From Segatella salivae DSM 15606 (GTDB lineage: Bacteria; Bacteroidota; Bacteroidia; Bacteroidales; Bacteroidaceae): 59,097 bases of DNA. The translations under genes were made by a program, and so were the position numbers. The notes under the pieces are model-generated. The model was not told the origin of the DNA, searched no databases, and saw nothing but the letters and a program-made list of their open reading frames with translations. Below, piece by piece: positions 36,568 to 44,322 of the stretch; the first letter of the stretch is position 1; every line of letters starts with the position of its first letter. The stretch covers positions 1,667,763-1,726,859 of the forward strand of contig NZ_GL629647.1 in NCBI RefSeq assembly GCF_000185845.1, in the 5' to 3' direction.

Positions 36568-36803
36568 TATTTTCGCACCAAACATCACCAAATGCCTATC
36601 ACTTTTCTTCATGATATAGGGCTATAAAATGCAGACAGCATAAGCCCTTAGCGAATGATTTCTTTGCTTTTAAACACGATGAAATGGCGATATTTTGCAC
36701 AAAACACGGCAAAACTCATCAACATTGCACACAACAAAGGTCAGCATCAGCAAGCGAATGATTACTCGTTTGCTCCACAACAAACAACAACTTCAGCCCC
36801 GTT

Positions 36804-37946
36804 TCAACCTATTTCCTTTCGATAGCAGCGGTGTCTACGGTGTTGTTCGGCATCAAAATATTGCCATTCACTTTGCACAGCAGTATTCGTTTCCATCTGA
36901 GGCATGGCTTCTGCCCACTTAAAACCATAGGAATGAACACACTGAATGAGGTCTTTAAAGATGAGCGCATTAGCTCCTTTGCGCCGATATTCAGGCAAAA
37001 CACCAATGAGAAGTAAGTCTACTGTGTCGGTCTTATGCCACTTTAATACGCGCAACAACGGCCACCAGCCAAAGGGAAATAACCTCCCATCGCGTGTCTT
37101 TTGCAAGGCTTTAGAGAACGAAGGGAATGAAATTCCAAAGCCAATCATCTTGTTATCACGCTCTTCATCGACAACCGCCGTGATGAGATTTAAGTCGGCT
37201 TTCTTGATGTATTCATTCACTAAGCCGCTGATTTGCCTATCAGAAAGCTCCGAAAAGCCATATAAATCCTTATAGGTTGCATTGAGAATCTCAAACAATT
37301 CGCGTCCCATTCCGCCGCGAACCAACTCTTCTCGTGTGAACTTATGGGTGCGCAGATGATATCGCGAGGCTATCATCTCTGCCACTTTCTGCATCTTTGG
37401 TGGCACAACTTCTGGGATTTTGATGCGATATTCCAAATAATCGTTGTCCTTACGGAAGCCTCCATATTGCTCAATATGACGCGGATAATACGGAAAATTG
37501 TAGTTAATGTACATCGTAGAAAGGTGATTATACCCTTCAATAAGCATGCCTTCGCGATCCATATCCGTGAAACCGAGTGGTCCTGCAATCTCTGTCATGC
37601 CCCGTTCACGCCCCCATTGTTCTGCCACATGCAACAAAGCAGCCGATACTTCTACGTCATCTATGAAGTCAAACCAAGCAAAACGCACCACCTTACTATG
37701 CCATTTTTCATTGGCACGATGGTTGATAATGGCTGCAATTCGGCCCACCATACGCCCTGATTTGAATGCCATGAAATAGCAAGCATCGCAACATTCAAAC
37801 GAGGGATTGCGGTCTTTGCGCAGTGTTTTCATTTCATCACCGTACAAAAATGGCACAGCCTGTTTGCAATCGCGATATAAATCATAATAGAATTGAACGA
37901 ATTTCCTCAAATCATTCAAGTTCCTTACTTCTTTAATCTTTATCAT
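36804..37946 (-). CDS. GNAT-like N-acetyltransferase-type protein
   Basis: A 380-residue cytoplasmic protein. N-terminal segment FMAFKSGRMVGRIAAIINHRAN and the later NKMIGFGISFPSFSKAL and GVLPEYRRKGANALIF resemble the beta4/acetyl-CoA-binding motif of GNAT acyltransferases (Q/RxxGxG/A type: RRKGAN). Homologues of this length occur widely in Bacteroidetes as a conserved hypothetical family. The substrate is not known. A -7 box TATTTTTG on the minus strand at 37980-37987 gives a leader of about 30 nt. It is divergent from the patatin gene. Confidence 0.65.
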   Translation of the reverse strand: MIKIKEVRNLNDLRKFVQFYYDLYRDCKQAVPFLYGDEMKTLRKDRNPSFECCDACYFMAFKSGRMVGRIAAIINHRANEKWHSKVVRFAWFDFIDDVEVSAALLHVAEQWGRERGMTEIAGPLGFTDMDREGMLIEGYNHLSTMYINYNFPYYPRHIEQYGGFRKDNDYLEYRIKIPEVVPPKMQKVAEMIASRYHLRTHKFTREELVRGGMGRELFEILNATYKDLYGFSELSDRQISGLVNEYIKKADLNLITAVVDEERDNKMIGFGISFPSFSKALQKTRDGRLFPFGWWPLLRVLKWHKTDTVDLLLIGVLPEYRRKGANALIFKDLIQCVHSYGFKWAEAMPQMETNTAVQSEWQYFDAEQHRRHRCYRKEIG

Positions 37947-37979
37947 AGCACGCCTTAGTTATATCTATATTTTAGACTA

Positions 37980-38018
37980 CAAAAATACCAATTATTTCTG
38001 AATTAATATTTATCTTTG
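37980..38018. promoter_or_regulatory. Divergent promoters of the GNAT-like and patatin genes
   Basis: Minus-strand -7 box TATTTTTG at 37980-37987 for the GNAT-like gene, and plus-strand -7 box TATCTTTG at 38011-38018 for the patatin gene. -33 boxes are poor in both. Confidence 0.5.
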
Positions 38019-38056
38019 TCGCAAGAATCTTCATTTTGAAGGTAAAAGATACGGAT

Positions 38057-38935
38057 ATGACAACAACAAATGACACAAAAATAAAAACAGGTCTTGTGTT
38101 AGAAGGAGGTGCTTTGCGTGGACTCTACACGATGGGCATTGTAGATGTGCTCATCGAAAACAACCTTCACTTCGATGGTTTGATTGGTGTTTCGGCGGGA
38201 GCAGCCTTTGGTTGCAACTACTTAAGCCGCCAACCGGGTCGTGTTTTGCGTTATAACCAGCGCTTTTCTCATGATTGGCGCTATTGCAGTCTACGCTCTT
38301 GGCTACGCACAGGCGACCTTTTCGGGGCCGAATTTGCCTATCATCACGTGCCACAACAGCTGGACCGATTCGACTTTGAGACGTTCAAGGCCAGCCCAAC
38401 CGACTTTTATATGGTCTGCACGGATGTCGAAACTGGTCGTGCTGTCTATCAAAAGGCCGAACAAAAGATGTCTATCGACGAGCTATGCGAATGGATTCGA
38501 GCCTCAGCTTCCATGCCTTTAGTGTCACGAATCGTTGAGATTGGTGGGCGAAAGCTGCTCGATGGCGGTGTGTCTGATTCGATTCCTTTGCGCTATTTCC
38601 AAGAAATAGGCTTCCAACGCAACGTGGTTATTCTCACACAACCACGCAATTACGTGAAACAGCCCACATCGTTCATGCCCTTAATGCGCCTTGCTCTGCG
38701 CAAATATCCCCACATGTTATCAGCCCTAATGCATCGACATGTGATGTATAATGCCCAACTTCGTTATCTCGAAGAGCAGGAAAAACTCGGTCAAACGCTT
38801 GTTATTGCACCAGAAAGGAAGTTGAAAATCAACCATACTTCGCATGACCCTGCAATCATGCAAGAGGTATATGACATGGGAAAACAGCAGGGATTGGCTG
38901 AGCTCAACCGCATAAAAGCCTTCCTCTTAGCATAA
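38057..38935 (+). CDS. Patatin-like phospholipase
   Basis: A 292-residue serine acyl hydrolase. The oxyanion loop is EGGALRG (residues 16-22). The nucleophile is Ser46 in GVSAG, and the dyad aspartate is Asp169 in DGG. No signal peptide, so probably cytoplasmic or membrane-associated, like the YjjU-type single-domain patatins. An upstream TTG at 38036 is open but ATG 38057 sits better behind the -7 box at 38011-38018. Substrate unknown; phospholipid or other acyl ester. Confidence 0.92.
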   Translation: MTTTNDTKIKTGLVLEGGALRGLYTMGIVDVLIENNLHFDGLIGVSAGAAFGCNYLSRQPGRVLRYNQRFSHDWRYCSLRSWLRTGDLFGAEFAYHHVPQQLDRFDFETFKASPTDFYMVCTDVETGRAVYQKAEQKMSIDELCEWIRASASMPLVSRIVEIGGRKLLDGGVSDSIPLRYFQEIGFQRNVVILTQPRNYVKQPTSFMPLMRLALRKYPHMLSALMHRHVMYNAQLRYLEEQEKLGQTLVIAPERKLKINHTSHDPAIMQEVYDMGKQQGLAELNRIKAFLLA

Positions 38936-39021
38936 ACTTGTGTTGCTCTTTGCCTTGTTCTACGCATAGATTATCCCGTAAAAACAGGGAAACGAGGCAT
39001 ACATTATACCATTTATTGCCC

Positions 39022-39087
39022 CATTTTGACGAATGATTCACATCATTTCGTGTGCCCTTTGCAATCAAGCGCATGACAACCCCACAG
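39022..39087. repeat. 22-bp phased array, three units
   Basis: Units start at 39022 (CATTTTGACG), 39044 (CATTTCGTGT) and 39066 (CAAGCGCATG). Same family as the other 22-bp arrays; the third unit is diverged. Confidence 0.5.
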
Positions 39088-39439
39088 CTATTACGCGCTT
39101 AAAGTACAACGCCAACGGCATAGAAACGCACAACTCACCCAATGCCCCCGCTCACGCCATGCGATTTACCAAATCACTTCTCAAACAAAATAAAATTGAA
39201 TGACGACATGAAAACATTGCGTTAATAATTCAAAAAAGCAGGAAAAGGGATAAAAAATAAAGGTTCAGAATTAGTTTAACAAAAGCCTTCGCACAACGAG
39301 CGTATTTGAAACGTAAAGTCCTCTCCCTCAAAATACCCCATGATTTTCGCGGTTTTACAACCTTCTATCAATCAAACACTTATACATATTGACCGAAAAC
39401 ATCGTGCAATATTACATACATTTAAGTTGTAAACTGAGT

Positions 39440-39615
39440 CATTTCATCGTGCGAAATGACTCATTTCATACGACAACAAACGTCATTTCATAACACAATA
39501 TGAACGATTTTATTTCTAAAAACATGCAAATGAGGAAACAAAACGACGAAAATCACAACTTCTTTCACCCTAAATTGTGATTTCTTTACAATGAAATGGG
39601 CCAACCAAGAGACTT
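39440..39615. repeat. 22-bp phased array, eight units
   Basis: Eight consecutive units at 39440, 39462, 39484 (all CATTTCAT), 39506 (GATTTTAT), 39528 (AAATGAGG), 39550 (AAATCACA), 39572 (AAATTGTG) and 39594 (AAATGGGC). The step is exactly 22 throughout, even where the opening changes from CATTT to AAAT. The first unit is also a near palindrome (CATTTC...GAAATG). Confidence 0.7.
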
Positions 39616-39782
39616 TCATGAACCCATCATTTCTATTTGGCGATTTCATAACCCCCTGTTTTTCGGCCAATAAACTTTACATCTCCACACCGCACCTCCC
39701 TTCGCATTAAACTACATTTTAGGCTTAAGAATTTATACTTCTGACACTACGCATTTTACAAAAGTTATCCAGCCGCAGTAAA

Positions 39783-39802
39783 ATCCCCTATAAATAGGGG
39801 AT
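39783..39802. promoter_or_regulatory. Perfect palindrome, possible operator
   Basis: ATCCCCTAT/ATAGGGGAT with a 2-nt centre, followed by AGGCC/GGCCT (39830-39834, 39841-39845). They sit upstream of two -7 boxes (39879-39886 and 39923-39930) of the pRiA4b-like gene and could be regulator sites or a weak terminator. Confidence 0.4.
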
Positions 39803-39901
39803 AAAACCGAGTGCTGAAAAAAGACTACAAGGCCCAAAAAGGCCTGTAATAAAAGCCGAAAACTTTATCTATAGACCCTATTTTTGTATGGATAACATGC
39901 G

Positions 39902-39930
39902 TTGTTATCTCGAAATTTATGTTATATTTG
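39902..39930 (+). promoter_or_regulatory. Promoter of the pRiA4b ORF-3-like gene
   Basis: TTG at 39902-39904, an 18-nt spacer and TATATTTG at 39923-39930. It lies inside the longest open frame, so it argues for the ATG at 39960. An additional -7 box TATTTTTG is at 39879-39886. Confidence 0.6.
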
Positions 39931-39959
39931 CATACAAGACAACATTTATTTTTGTGCAT

Positions 39960-41285
39960 ATGGGCAGGAAGTACTTCATAAATTACACCACTGACCTGTT
40001 CGACTTCATAGAGAAGAACCGTTCAGAACTCATTAAAGAGAAATTGTTGTCTGCCTCAAAAGCACGTGAATACAGCGAGTTTGTCATCAACTATGCAGCA
40101 GCCAACGCCGCAGCTGATGTGCTTCGGTTGCGTCTTTCGCTTGAAGACATTTGGCATTGTAACCTTTCTATGTCGCGAAAGTTGGCTAAACGATTGGCTG
40201 AAGCGCCCGAGTTGAAGGCAAACAAGACCGCAAAACATTTCCAGAAACTTTGTGAAATAGTGCAGGTTCAGGCCGAAAAGGCCATGAAAGAAGACATCAA
40301 GAAGGCTGTGAAGACACGCCCTGTGCAAGACTTTTTCAAGTTAGTGGCCAAGCAAGCTGGGGGTGAGCAGCTCACAACGGCTGATATAGAGTCGGTGCTT
40401 TCGATGCTTCACGACGCGTCTTCCAACGACAATGAAGAGCTCAGGATAGCCAAAGAGCGTCCCTTCCATGGGCAAACCATAGGCCAAGACACCTCTTCTC
40501 ATCCCCTTTTGGGTAAGCCGTTGTCTTATTTTTCGCACCCCAACATTGATGAAGAAGACGAAGAACGTTGGACCGAAGAACTTACACCTGAGCATGAAGA
40601 CACTGAAAACACCGATGAAATCGTTGAAAATCTCAACGTCGATGATTATGATTGGCAGAATTTTGACGGCTGGGTAGAGCACCCAATGGCTACATATAAG
40701 CCCGTGATGCACGTGTGGAAATATCGCCTTCGCATTGTTCTTGACACGATAAAACCACCGATATGGCGCGAGATTGAAGTCCCTTCGTCGATTACCTTGA
40801 CTTCCATTGCGTCAATAATCCTGCTTTCTATGGGCTGGGCGGAAGAGCATTTACATCAGTTTATCATGCGAAATGGACGACAATCTACGTTTTATGCCAC
40901 TTCGATTCATGAGATAATGGAAAGCCGAATGCAACCCGAGACAAAGGATGGACGCCAATATTGCATTGCCGATCTGCTGAAACAAAAGGGCGATTCGGTT
41001 ACCTTTGAATATGATTATGGTGATTGTTGGTTGCACACGGTAACGCTTTTGGCCGTCAACGAATATGGAGACGAGAAGAAAGAAGTGAGTCTTCTCGGTG
41101 GCGAACGTGCGTGTCCGCCGAATGATTGCGGTGGAGTGCCGGGCTATCAACGCCTTTGTATGCTCATGGAAAAACCGGCTTCGCCCGATGCTTTGAATGA
41201 AATGGAGTGGTTGGGCTTTAGATATGACCCCGAGTTATTCCCGCTAAAAGAAGCTCAAAAGATAGTAAAGCGCTGCAACCGATAG
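39960..41285 (+). CDS. Plasmid pRiA4b ORF-3-like domain protein
   Basis: A 441-residue cytoplasmic protein. The C-terminal half (about residues 245-435) is a PRiA4_ORF3 domain: YRLRIVLDTIKPPIWREIEVPSS, GWAEEHLHQF, DYGDCWLHTVTLL and ACPPNDCGGVPGY, with conserved cysteines that may bind metal. The N-terminal 120 residues are helical. An acidic linker (DEEDEERWTEEL) lies in between. Biochemical function of this domain is not established. The frame is open from 39888, but a promoter inside the extension supports the start MGRKYFINY at 39960. Confidence 0.85.
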   Translation: MGRKYFINYTTDLFDFIEKNRSELIKEKLLSASKAREYSEFVINYAAANAAADVLRLRLSLEDIWHCNLSMSRKLAKRLAEAPELKANKTAKHFQKLCEIVQVQAEKAMKEDIKKAVKTRPVQDFFKLVAKQAGGEQLTTADIESVLSMLHDASSNDNEELRIAKERPFHGQTIGQDTSSHPLLGKPLSYFSHPNIDEEDEERWTEELTPEHEDTENTDEIVENLNVDDYDWQNFDGWVEHPMATYKPVMHVWKYRLRIVLDTIKPPIWREIEVPSSITLTSIASIILLSMGWAEEHLHQFIMRNGRQSTFYATSIHEIMESRMQPETKDGRQYCIADLLKQKGDSVTFEYDYGDCWLHTVTLLAVNEYGDEKKEVSLLGGERACPPNDCGGVPGYQRLCMLMEKPASPDALNEMEWLGFRYDPELFPLKEAQKIVKRCNR

Positions 41286-41376
41286 GTCTTCTAAATCACG
41301 ATTCTTATTTTATCAGGTTTTATAATAAGGTGGATTGTGTGATGAAGACCTTCATTGATAGACCTTATTGATAGCA

Positions 41377-41745
41377 TTATTTCAGATAAAACCGCTCGCG
41401 TGAAGCGATAATATCTTCCATATTATTTGATGCCCAGGTAAGAAGATTATCAATAAGTGGCAGAAGCGACTTCCCTTTTTCCGTCAATGCATACTCCACC
41501 CGAGGCGGAACTTCGGGGAAAACCTCACGATTTATCAACCCATCTGCCTCTAATGCCTTCAACGTTGCAGTGAGCATCTTCTGTGAAATGTCAGGAATAT
41601 TGCGCTGGAGTTCCTTAAATCGAATCGTGGGATGATTCTCTAAGGTAAATAATATCAGCATAGACCACTTGTCACCAACGCGAGAAAGCACGTTGCGGAT
41701 AGGGCAATTAGGGTATAACGCATTACGGATTTCATTAGTTTTCAT
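41377..41745 (-). CDS. HxlR-family winged-helix transcriptional regulator
   Basis: A 122-residue DNA-binding protein. The HxlR signature is complete: CPIRNVLSRVGDKWSMLILFTL, then RFKELQRNIPDISQKMLTATLKALEADGLI and the wing PPRVEYALTEKGKSLLP. The N-terminal cysteine in NCPIRNVL is the redox- or electrophile-sensing position in several family members. A -7 box TATCTTTG on the minus strand at 41772-41779 supports the start at 41745 over the frame opening at 41820. It is divergent from the cupin gene and likely controls it and itself (inference). Confidence 0.93.
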   Translation of the reverse strand: MKTNEIRNALYPNCPIRNVLSRVGDKWSMLILFTLENHPTIRFKELQRNIPDISQKMLTATLKALEADGLINREVFPEVPPRVEYALTEKGKSLLPLIDNLLTWASNNMEDIIASRERFYLK

Positions 41746-41898
41746 ATGCTTTCTTATTCTATTTTCTATCACAAAGATAGAAACCGAGCCATTGATTACG
41801 AAAGTTTTAGTGTTAAACAATGTAAAACTTCAATTCCACTTACCTTTTCAATCCACATTACTTACCTCGCCGTAACTATCCAACCTTTTCGTACCTAC

Positions 41899-41929
41899 TT
41901 GTATAATCTATTGATAACAAATACCTTTG
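41899..41929 (+). promoter_or_regulatory. Promoter of the cupin/HxlR-like operon
   Basis: TTG at 41899-41901, exactly 20 nt, then TACCTTTG at 41922-41929, 46 nt before the cupin ATG. The divergent HxlR promoter lies about 120 nt away, so one operator could serve both. Confidence 0.7.
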
Positions 41930-41974
41930 CAACAGAAATAACAAACATATTAAACAATAAAGTAAAAGAACAAG

Positions 41975-42424
41975 ATGATGAAAACAATTGAAACAACGAA
42001 ACAAGGAAAGAACTTTACGGTAGTAAACGTAGGCAAATTGAGCGACATTAAGGACTATTTGCTGACATTAGGTGACATCAAAATACCAGGTAAAGTGTTT
42101 GTAGGTCAGGCCTTAAATGCCACAGGAAGTGAGCTCTCCTTTCAGAGTTTAGCACCTAACCAGGATAGCGGCTTCTTGCATACTCATAAGAATCACGAGG
42201 AACTTTATTTCATTCTTAAAGGTAAAGGCCTTTATCAAGTGGACGGAGAAGAGGTTCCTGTGACCGAAGGAAGCATCATTCGAGTAGCTCCAGAGGGTCG
42301 ACGTGCACTCAAAAATACTGGAGATGACGAGCTATTAATGCTTTGTGTACAATACAAGGGCAATACTTTCACTGCAGAAGATGCTTCAGATGGCGTTATA
42401 TTAAACGATGAATTGAAATGGTAG
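41975..42424 (+). CDS. Cupin-domain protein
   Basis: A 149-residue single-domain cupin. Motif 1 is HTHKNHEELYFILKGKG (about residues 70-86) with His, His and Glu as metal ligands. Motif 2 is around PVTEGSIIRVAPEGRRALKN (about 95-115), where the usual histidine is replaced by Arg. Function unknown; the context with HxlR regulators suggests a response to an electrophile, quinone or small metabolite (inference). Its stop codon overlaps the start of the following HxlR-like gene by 7 nt. Confidence 0.88.
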   Translation: MMKTIETTKQGKNFTVVNVGKLSDIKDYLLTLGDIKIPGKVFVGQALNATGSELSFQSLAPNQDSGFLHTHKNHEELYFILKGKGLYQVDGEEVPVTEGSIIRVAPEGRRALKNTGDDELLMLCVQYKGNTFTAEDASDGVILNDELKW

Positions 42425-42729
42425 TTGACGTGCAATTTCCCACTTGTCCGGTTCGTAATGTCCTCTCAAGGCTTTGCGAACCCGACGCATTATGGGTCAT
42501 TCAATTGCTTGGGAAAAGCCAAACGCTGACACAAAATGATTTCAAAAGGGAAATCAAGGAACTGGAAATTCAAGAAATTATAACTACTTTAACCCACTTA
42601 AAAGAAGATAACATCATCGTGGAAGACCACGAATGTTATCGGCTTTCAAGCTTAGGCACATCACTTTTACCTGCTATTCAGGAGCTAATCACTTGGTGTA
42701 AAAATCATCAAAACAGTTTCCAGTCATAG
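42418..42729 (+). CDS. Diverged HxlR-like winged-helix protein
   Basis: A 103-residue protein that overlaps the cupin stop by 7 nt, so translation is coupled. It aligns with the HxlR protein encoded at 41377-41745: TCPVRNVLSRLCEP corresponds to NCPIRNVLSRVGDK, and LSSLGTSLLPAIQELITWCKNHQ to LTEKGKSLLPLIDNLLTWASNN. The GDKW signature is lost and the recognition-helix region (ELEIQEIITTLTHLKEDNII) differs from its relative. Either a second regulator of different specificity or a dimerisation partner. Confidence 0.75.
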   Translation: MVVDVQFPTCPVRNVLSRLCEPDALWVIQLLGKSQTLTQNDFKREIKELEIQEIITTLTHLKEDNIIVEDHECYRLSSLGTSLLPAIQELITWCKNHQNSFQS

Positions 42730-42732
42730 TAA

Positions 42733-43245
42733 TTACTTTTTGATTGCCATGGCTTTCACATATCGTTCAACCCCTTTTCGAATGGAATCGAGTCCGAATT
42801 CATTGGGATTAATTTTATCTAATGCCACCCAAAAGGCCTCAGAAGCATCGTCAGAAGCTTGTAATTTGCTATCATCGGCCACCTCGCAAGCAAAGAAGAG
42901 GTCAAGAGTTGGCAGCACTACGCCACTGAATTTATACCGATTGGGCAAACTGAACAAGTAGCGTAGCGAGGTCACTTCAAGCCCGGTTTCCTCTTTTACC
43001 TCACGAATGACTCCCTCTTCTGCCGTTTCTTGCATATCAGCAAAGCCTCCAGGAAGGTCTAAAGTGCCGCGGGCGGGGTCGTTCTTACGCCTTACCACGA
43101 GCAGTTCTTGACGCTGATTGAAGATCAAAGCCACATTCGCGCTGCTGGGATTCATAAAGTATTCGAAGCCACAATCCTTGCATCGGCGACTCTTTTCGCT
43201 ATTAACCACAAAATGAGATGAGCCACATAGTGGGCAAAAGGCCAT
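42733..43245 (-). CDS. Nudix hydrolase with N-terminal zinc ribbon
   Basis: A 170-residue protein that would hydrolyse a nucleoside diphosphate derivative. The zinc ribbon is CPLCG...CKDCG (residues 4-7 and about 23-26), followed by FEYFMNPSSANVALIF as in NADH pyrophosphatase-like Nudix proteins. The Nudix box is complete: GGFADMQETAEEGVIREVKEETGL, given here only as key residues Gly, Glu and REVKEETG (about residues 66-88). A longer start at 43263 is possible; MAFCPLCG at 43245 is more usual. The stop lies 4 nt from the end of the convergent HxlR-like gene. Confidence 0.93.
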   Translation of the reverse strand: MAFCPLCGSSHFVVNSEKSRRCKDCGFEYFMNPSSANVALIFNQRQELLVVRRKNDPARGTLDLPGGFADMQETAEEGVIREVKEETGLEVTSLRYLFSLPNRYKFSGVVLPTLDLFFACEVADDSKLQASDDASEAFWVALDKINPNEFGLDSIRKGVERYVKAMAIKK

Positions 43246-43311
43246 TCGTTCTAAGAGTAACATCGTTTTGGTTATTCATTGATTAATGCTGCAATATTAC
43301 GATTTTTTCGT

Positions 43312-43319
43312 TATCTTTG
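43312..43319 (+). promoter_or_regulatory. Promoter -7 box of the esterase gene
   Basis: TATCTTTG on the plus strand, 44 nt before the ATG at 43364. It supports the signal-peptide start over the frame opening at 43286. Confidence 0.55.
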
Positions 43320-43363
43320 CAACTACAATGACGAAAATCATCAGAAAAATTAAATATAATCAT

Positions 43364-44188
43364 ATGAAAACAAAACACTTAATGTTAGCACTTTTGGCTT
43401 GTTTCTGTCTAACAAATGCCAAGGCTCAAACTCCCATGGAAATCAATTTGTGGCAAGGAAAGCCCGCTGTGAGCAATGGAAATGATGCAGACACGGCGAA
43501 GGTTTATGTCTACCTGCCCGATACAAAGACTGCAACGGGGCGCGCAATTGTTATCTGTCCCGGTGGCGCTTACGCCAGATTGGCCATGAATCACGAAGGA
43601 AAAGACTGGTCAGGTTACTTAAATAACCTCGGTATTGCAGCCATTGTATTGAAATATCGCATGCCAAATGGCAACTTAGAAGTACCTATTGCCGATGCCG
43701 AAGCAGCCATTAAGCTCGTTCGCGACAATGCTTCTTCATGGCATATCAACCGAAACGATATTGGCATCATGGGCTTTTCGGCTGGTGGCCACTTAGCTTC
43801 GGTCATAGCAACACATAGTAAAGGCGATGCAAAACCAAACTTTCAGATTCTCTTCTACCCTGTCATTACGATGTTACCTGGCTATACTCATCAGCAAAGT
43901 CACGACAATTTATTAGGGAAAGATGCCCGAAAGAAGGACGAGAAAGACTACAGTAGTGACCTCCAAGTGACTCGAGTTACACCACGAGCTTTCATTGCTT
44001 TAAGTGATGATGACAAGGCCGTTATGCCCGCAAATGGCGTAAATTACTACTTAGAACTATACAGACATGACGTTCCTGCGACGCTACATGTCTTCCCAAG
44101 TGGTGGACATGGCTGGGGCATTCGACCGAATTTCAAGTTCCATACGACTATGCTTCAGGAACTGAAAGACTGGTTACAGGAGAAATAA
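43364..44188 (+). CDS. Exported alpha/beta-hydrolase esterase
   Basis: A 274-residue exported hydrolase. The signal peptide ends near Ala21-Gln22. The oxyanion region is CPGGAY (residues 65-70). The nucleophile is Ser139 in GFSAGG, the acid lies in SDDD (215-217), and the histidine is His249 in SGGHGWG. This organisation is that of BD-FAE/acetyl-xylan-esterase-like enzymes of gut Bacteroidetes that remove acyl groups from plant glycans. No glycan-degrading genes flank it directly. Ends at a bidirectional terminator. Confidence 0.9.
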   Translation: MKTKHLMLALLACFCLTNAKAQTPMEINLWQGKPAVSNGNDADTAKVYVYLPDTKTATGRAIVICPGGAYARLAMNHEGKDWSGYLNNLGIAAIVLKYRMPNGNLEVPIADAEAAIKLVRDNASSWHINRNDIGIMGFSAGGHLASVIATHSKGDAKPNFQILFYPVITMLPGYTHQQSHDNLLGKDARKKDEKDYSSDLQVTRVTPRAFIALSDDDKAVMPANGVNYYLELYRHDVPATLHVFPSGGHGWGIRPNFKFHTTMLQELKDWLQEK

Positions 44189-44233
44189 TGTTATCCTTTG
44201 CTTTCTAAAACAACACTATTCCTATCCTAATAC

Positions 44234-44270
44234 ATAAAGAGGGACACCATCAATTGGTGTCCCTTTCTTT
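44234..44270. terminator. Bidirectional terminator
   Basis: Perfect 10-bp stem AGGGACACCA/TGGTGTCCCT (44240-44249, 44255-44264) flanked by A-rich and T-rich tracts. It lies between the convergent esterase and metalloprotease genes. Confidence 0.85.
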
Positions 44271-44322
44271 ATCAAACGAAACTTAACTGCGAATATTTCA
44301 ATGCATTGCAGCCCATAAAGAC

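Larger units (their letters stand above)
38936..39878. other. Gene-free region between patatin and pRiA4b-like genes
   Basis: A 943-bp stretch without a supported gene. It holds two 22-bp arrays (39022-39087 and 39440-39615) and a perfect 20-bp palindrome (39783-39802). The open frame at 39488-39670 on the minus strand lies within the array and looks accidental. Confidence 0.6.

Noticed and set aside
36618..36648. Terminator after the DUF6377-like gene
   Set aside because: Only a 6-bp stem AGGGCT/AGCCCT with a 19-nt loop and no T-run; too weak to call.
36640..36790. Minus-oriented 22-bp array containing CGATGAAATG at 36678
   Set aside because: One clear unit is visible but its neighbours are too diverged to be convincing; a profile search could decide.
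39440..39615. CRISPR array
   Set aside because: No alternation of identical repeats and unique spacers; units are only 22 bp and all are diverged, and no cas gene is present.
39488..39670. Small minus-strand gene
   Set aside because: It lies in the 22-bp array, has no promoter or protein-like features, and its frame follows the AT-rich repeat.
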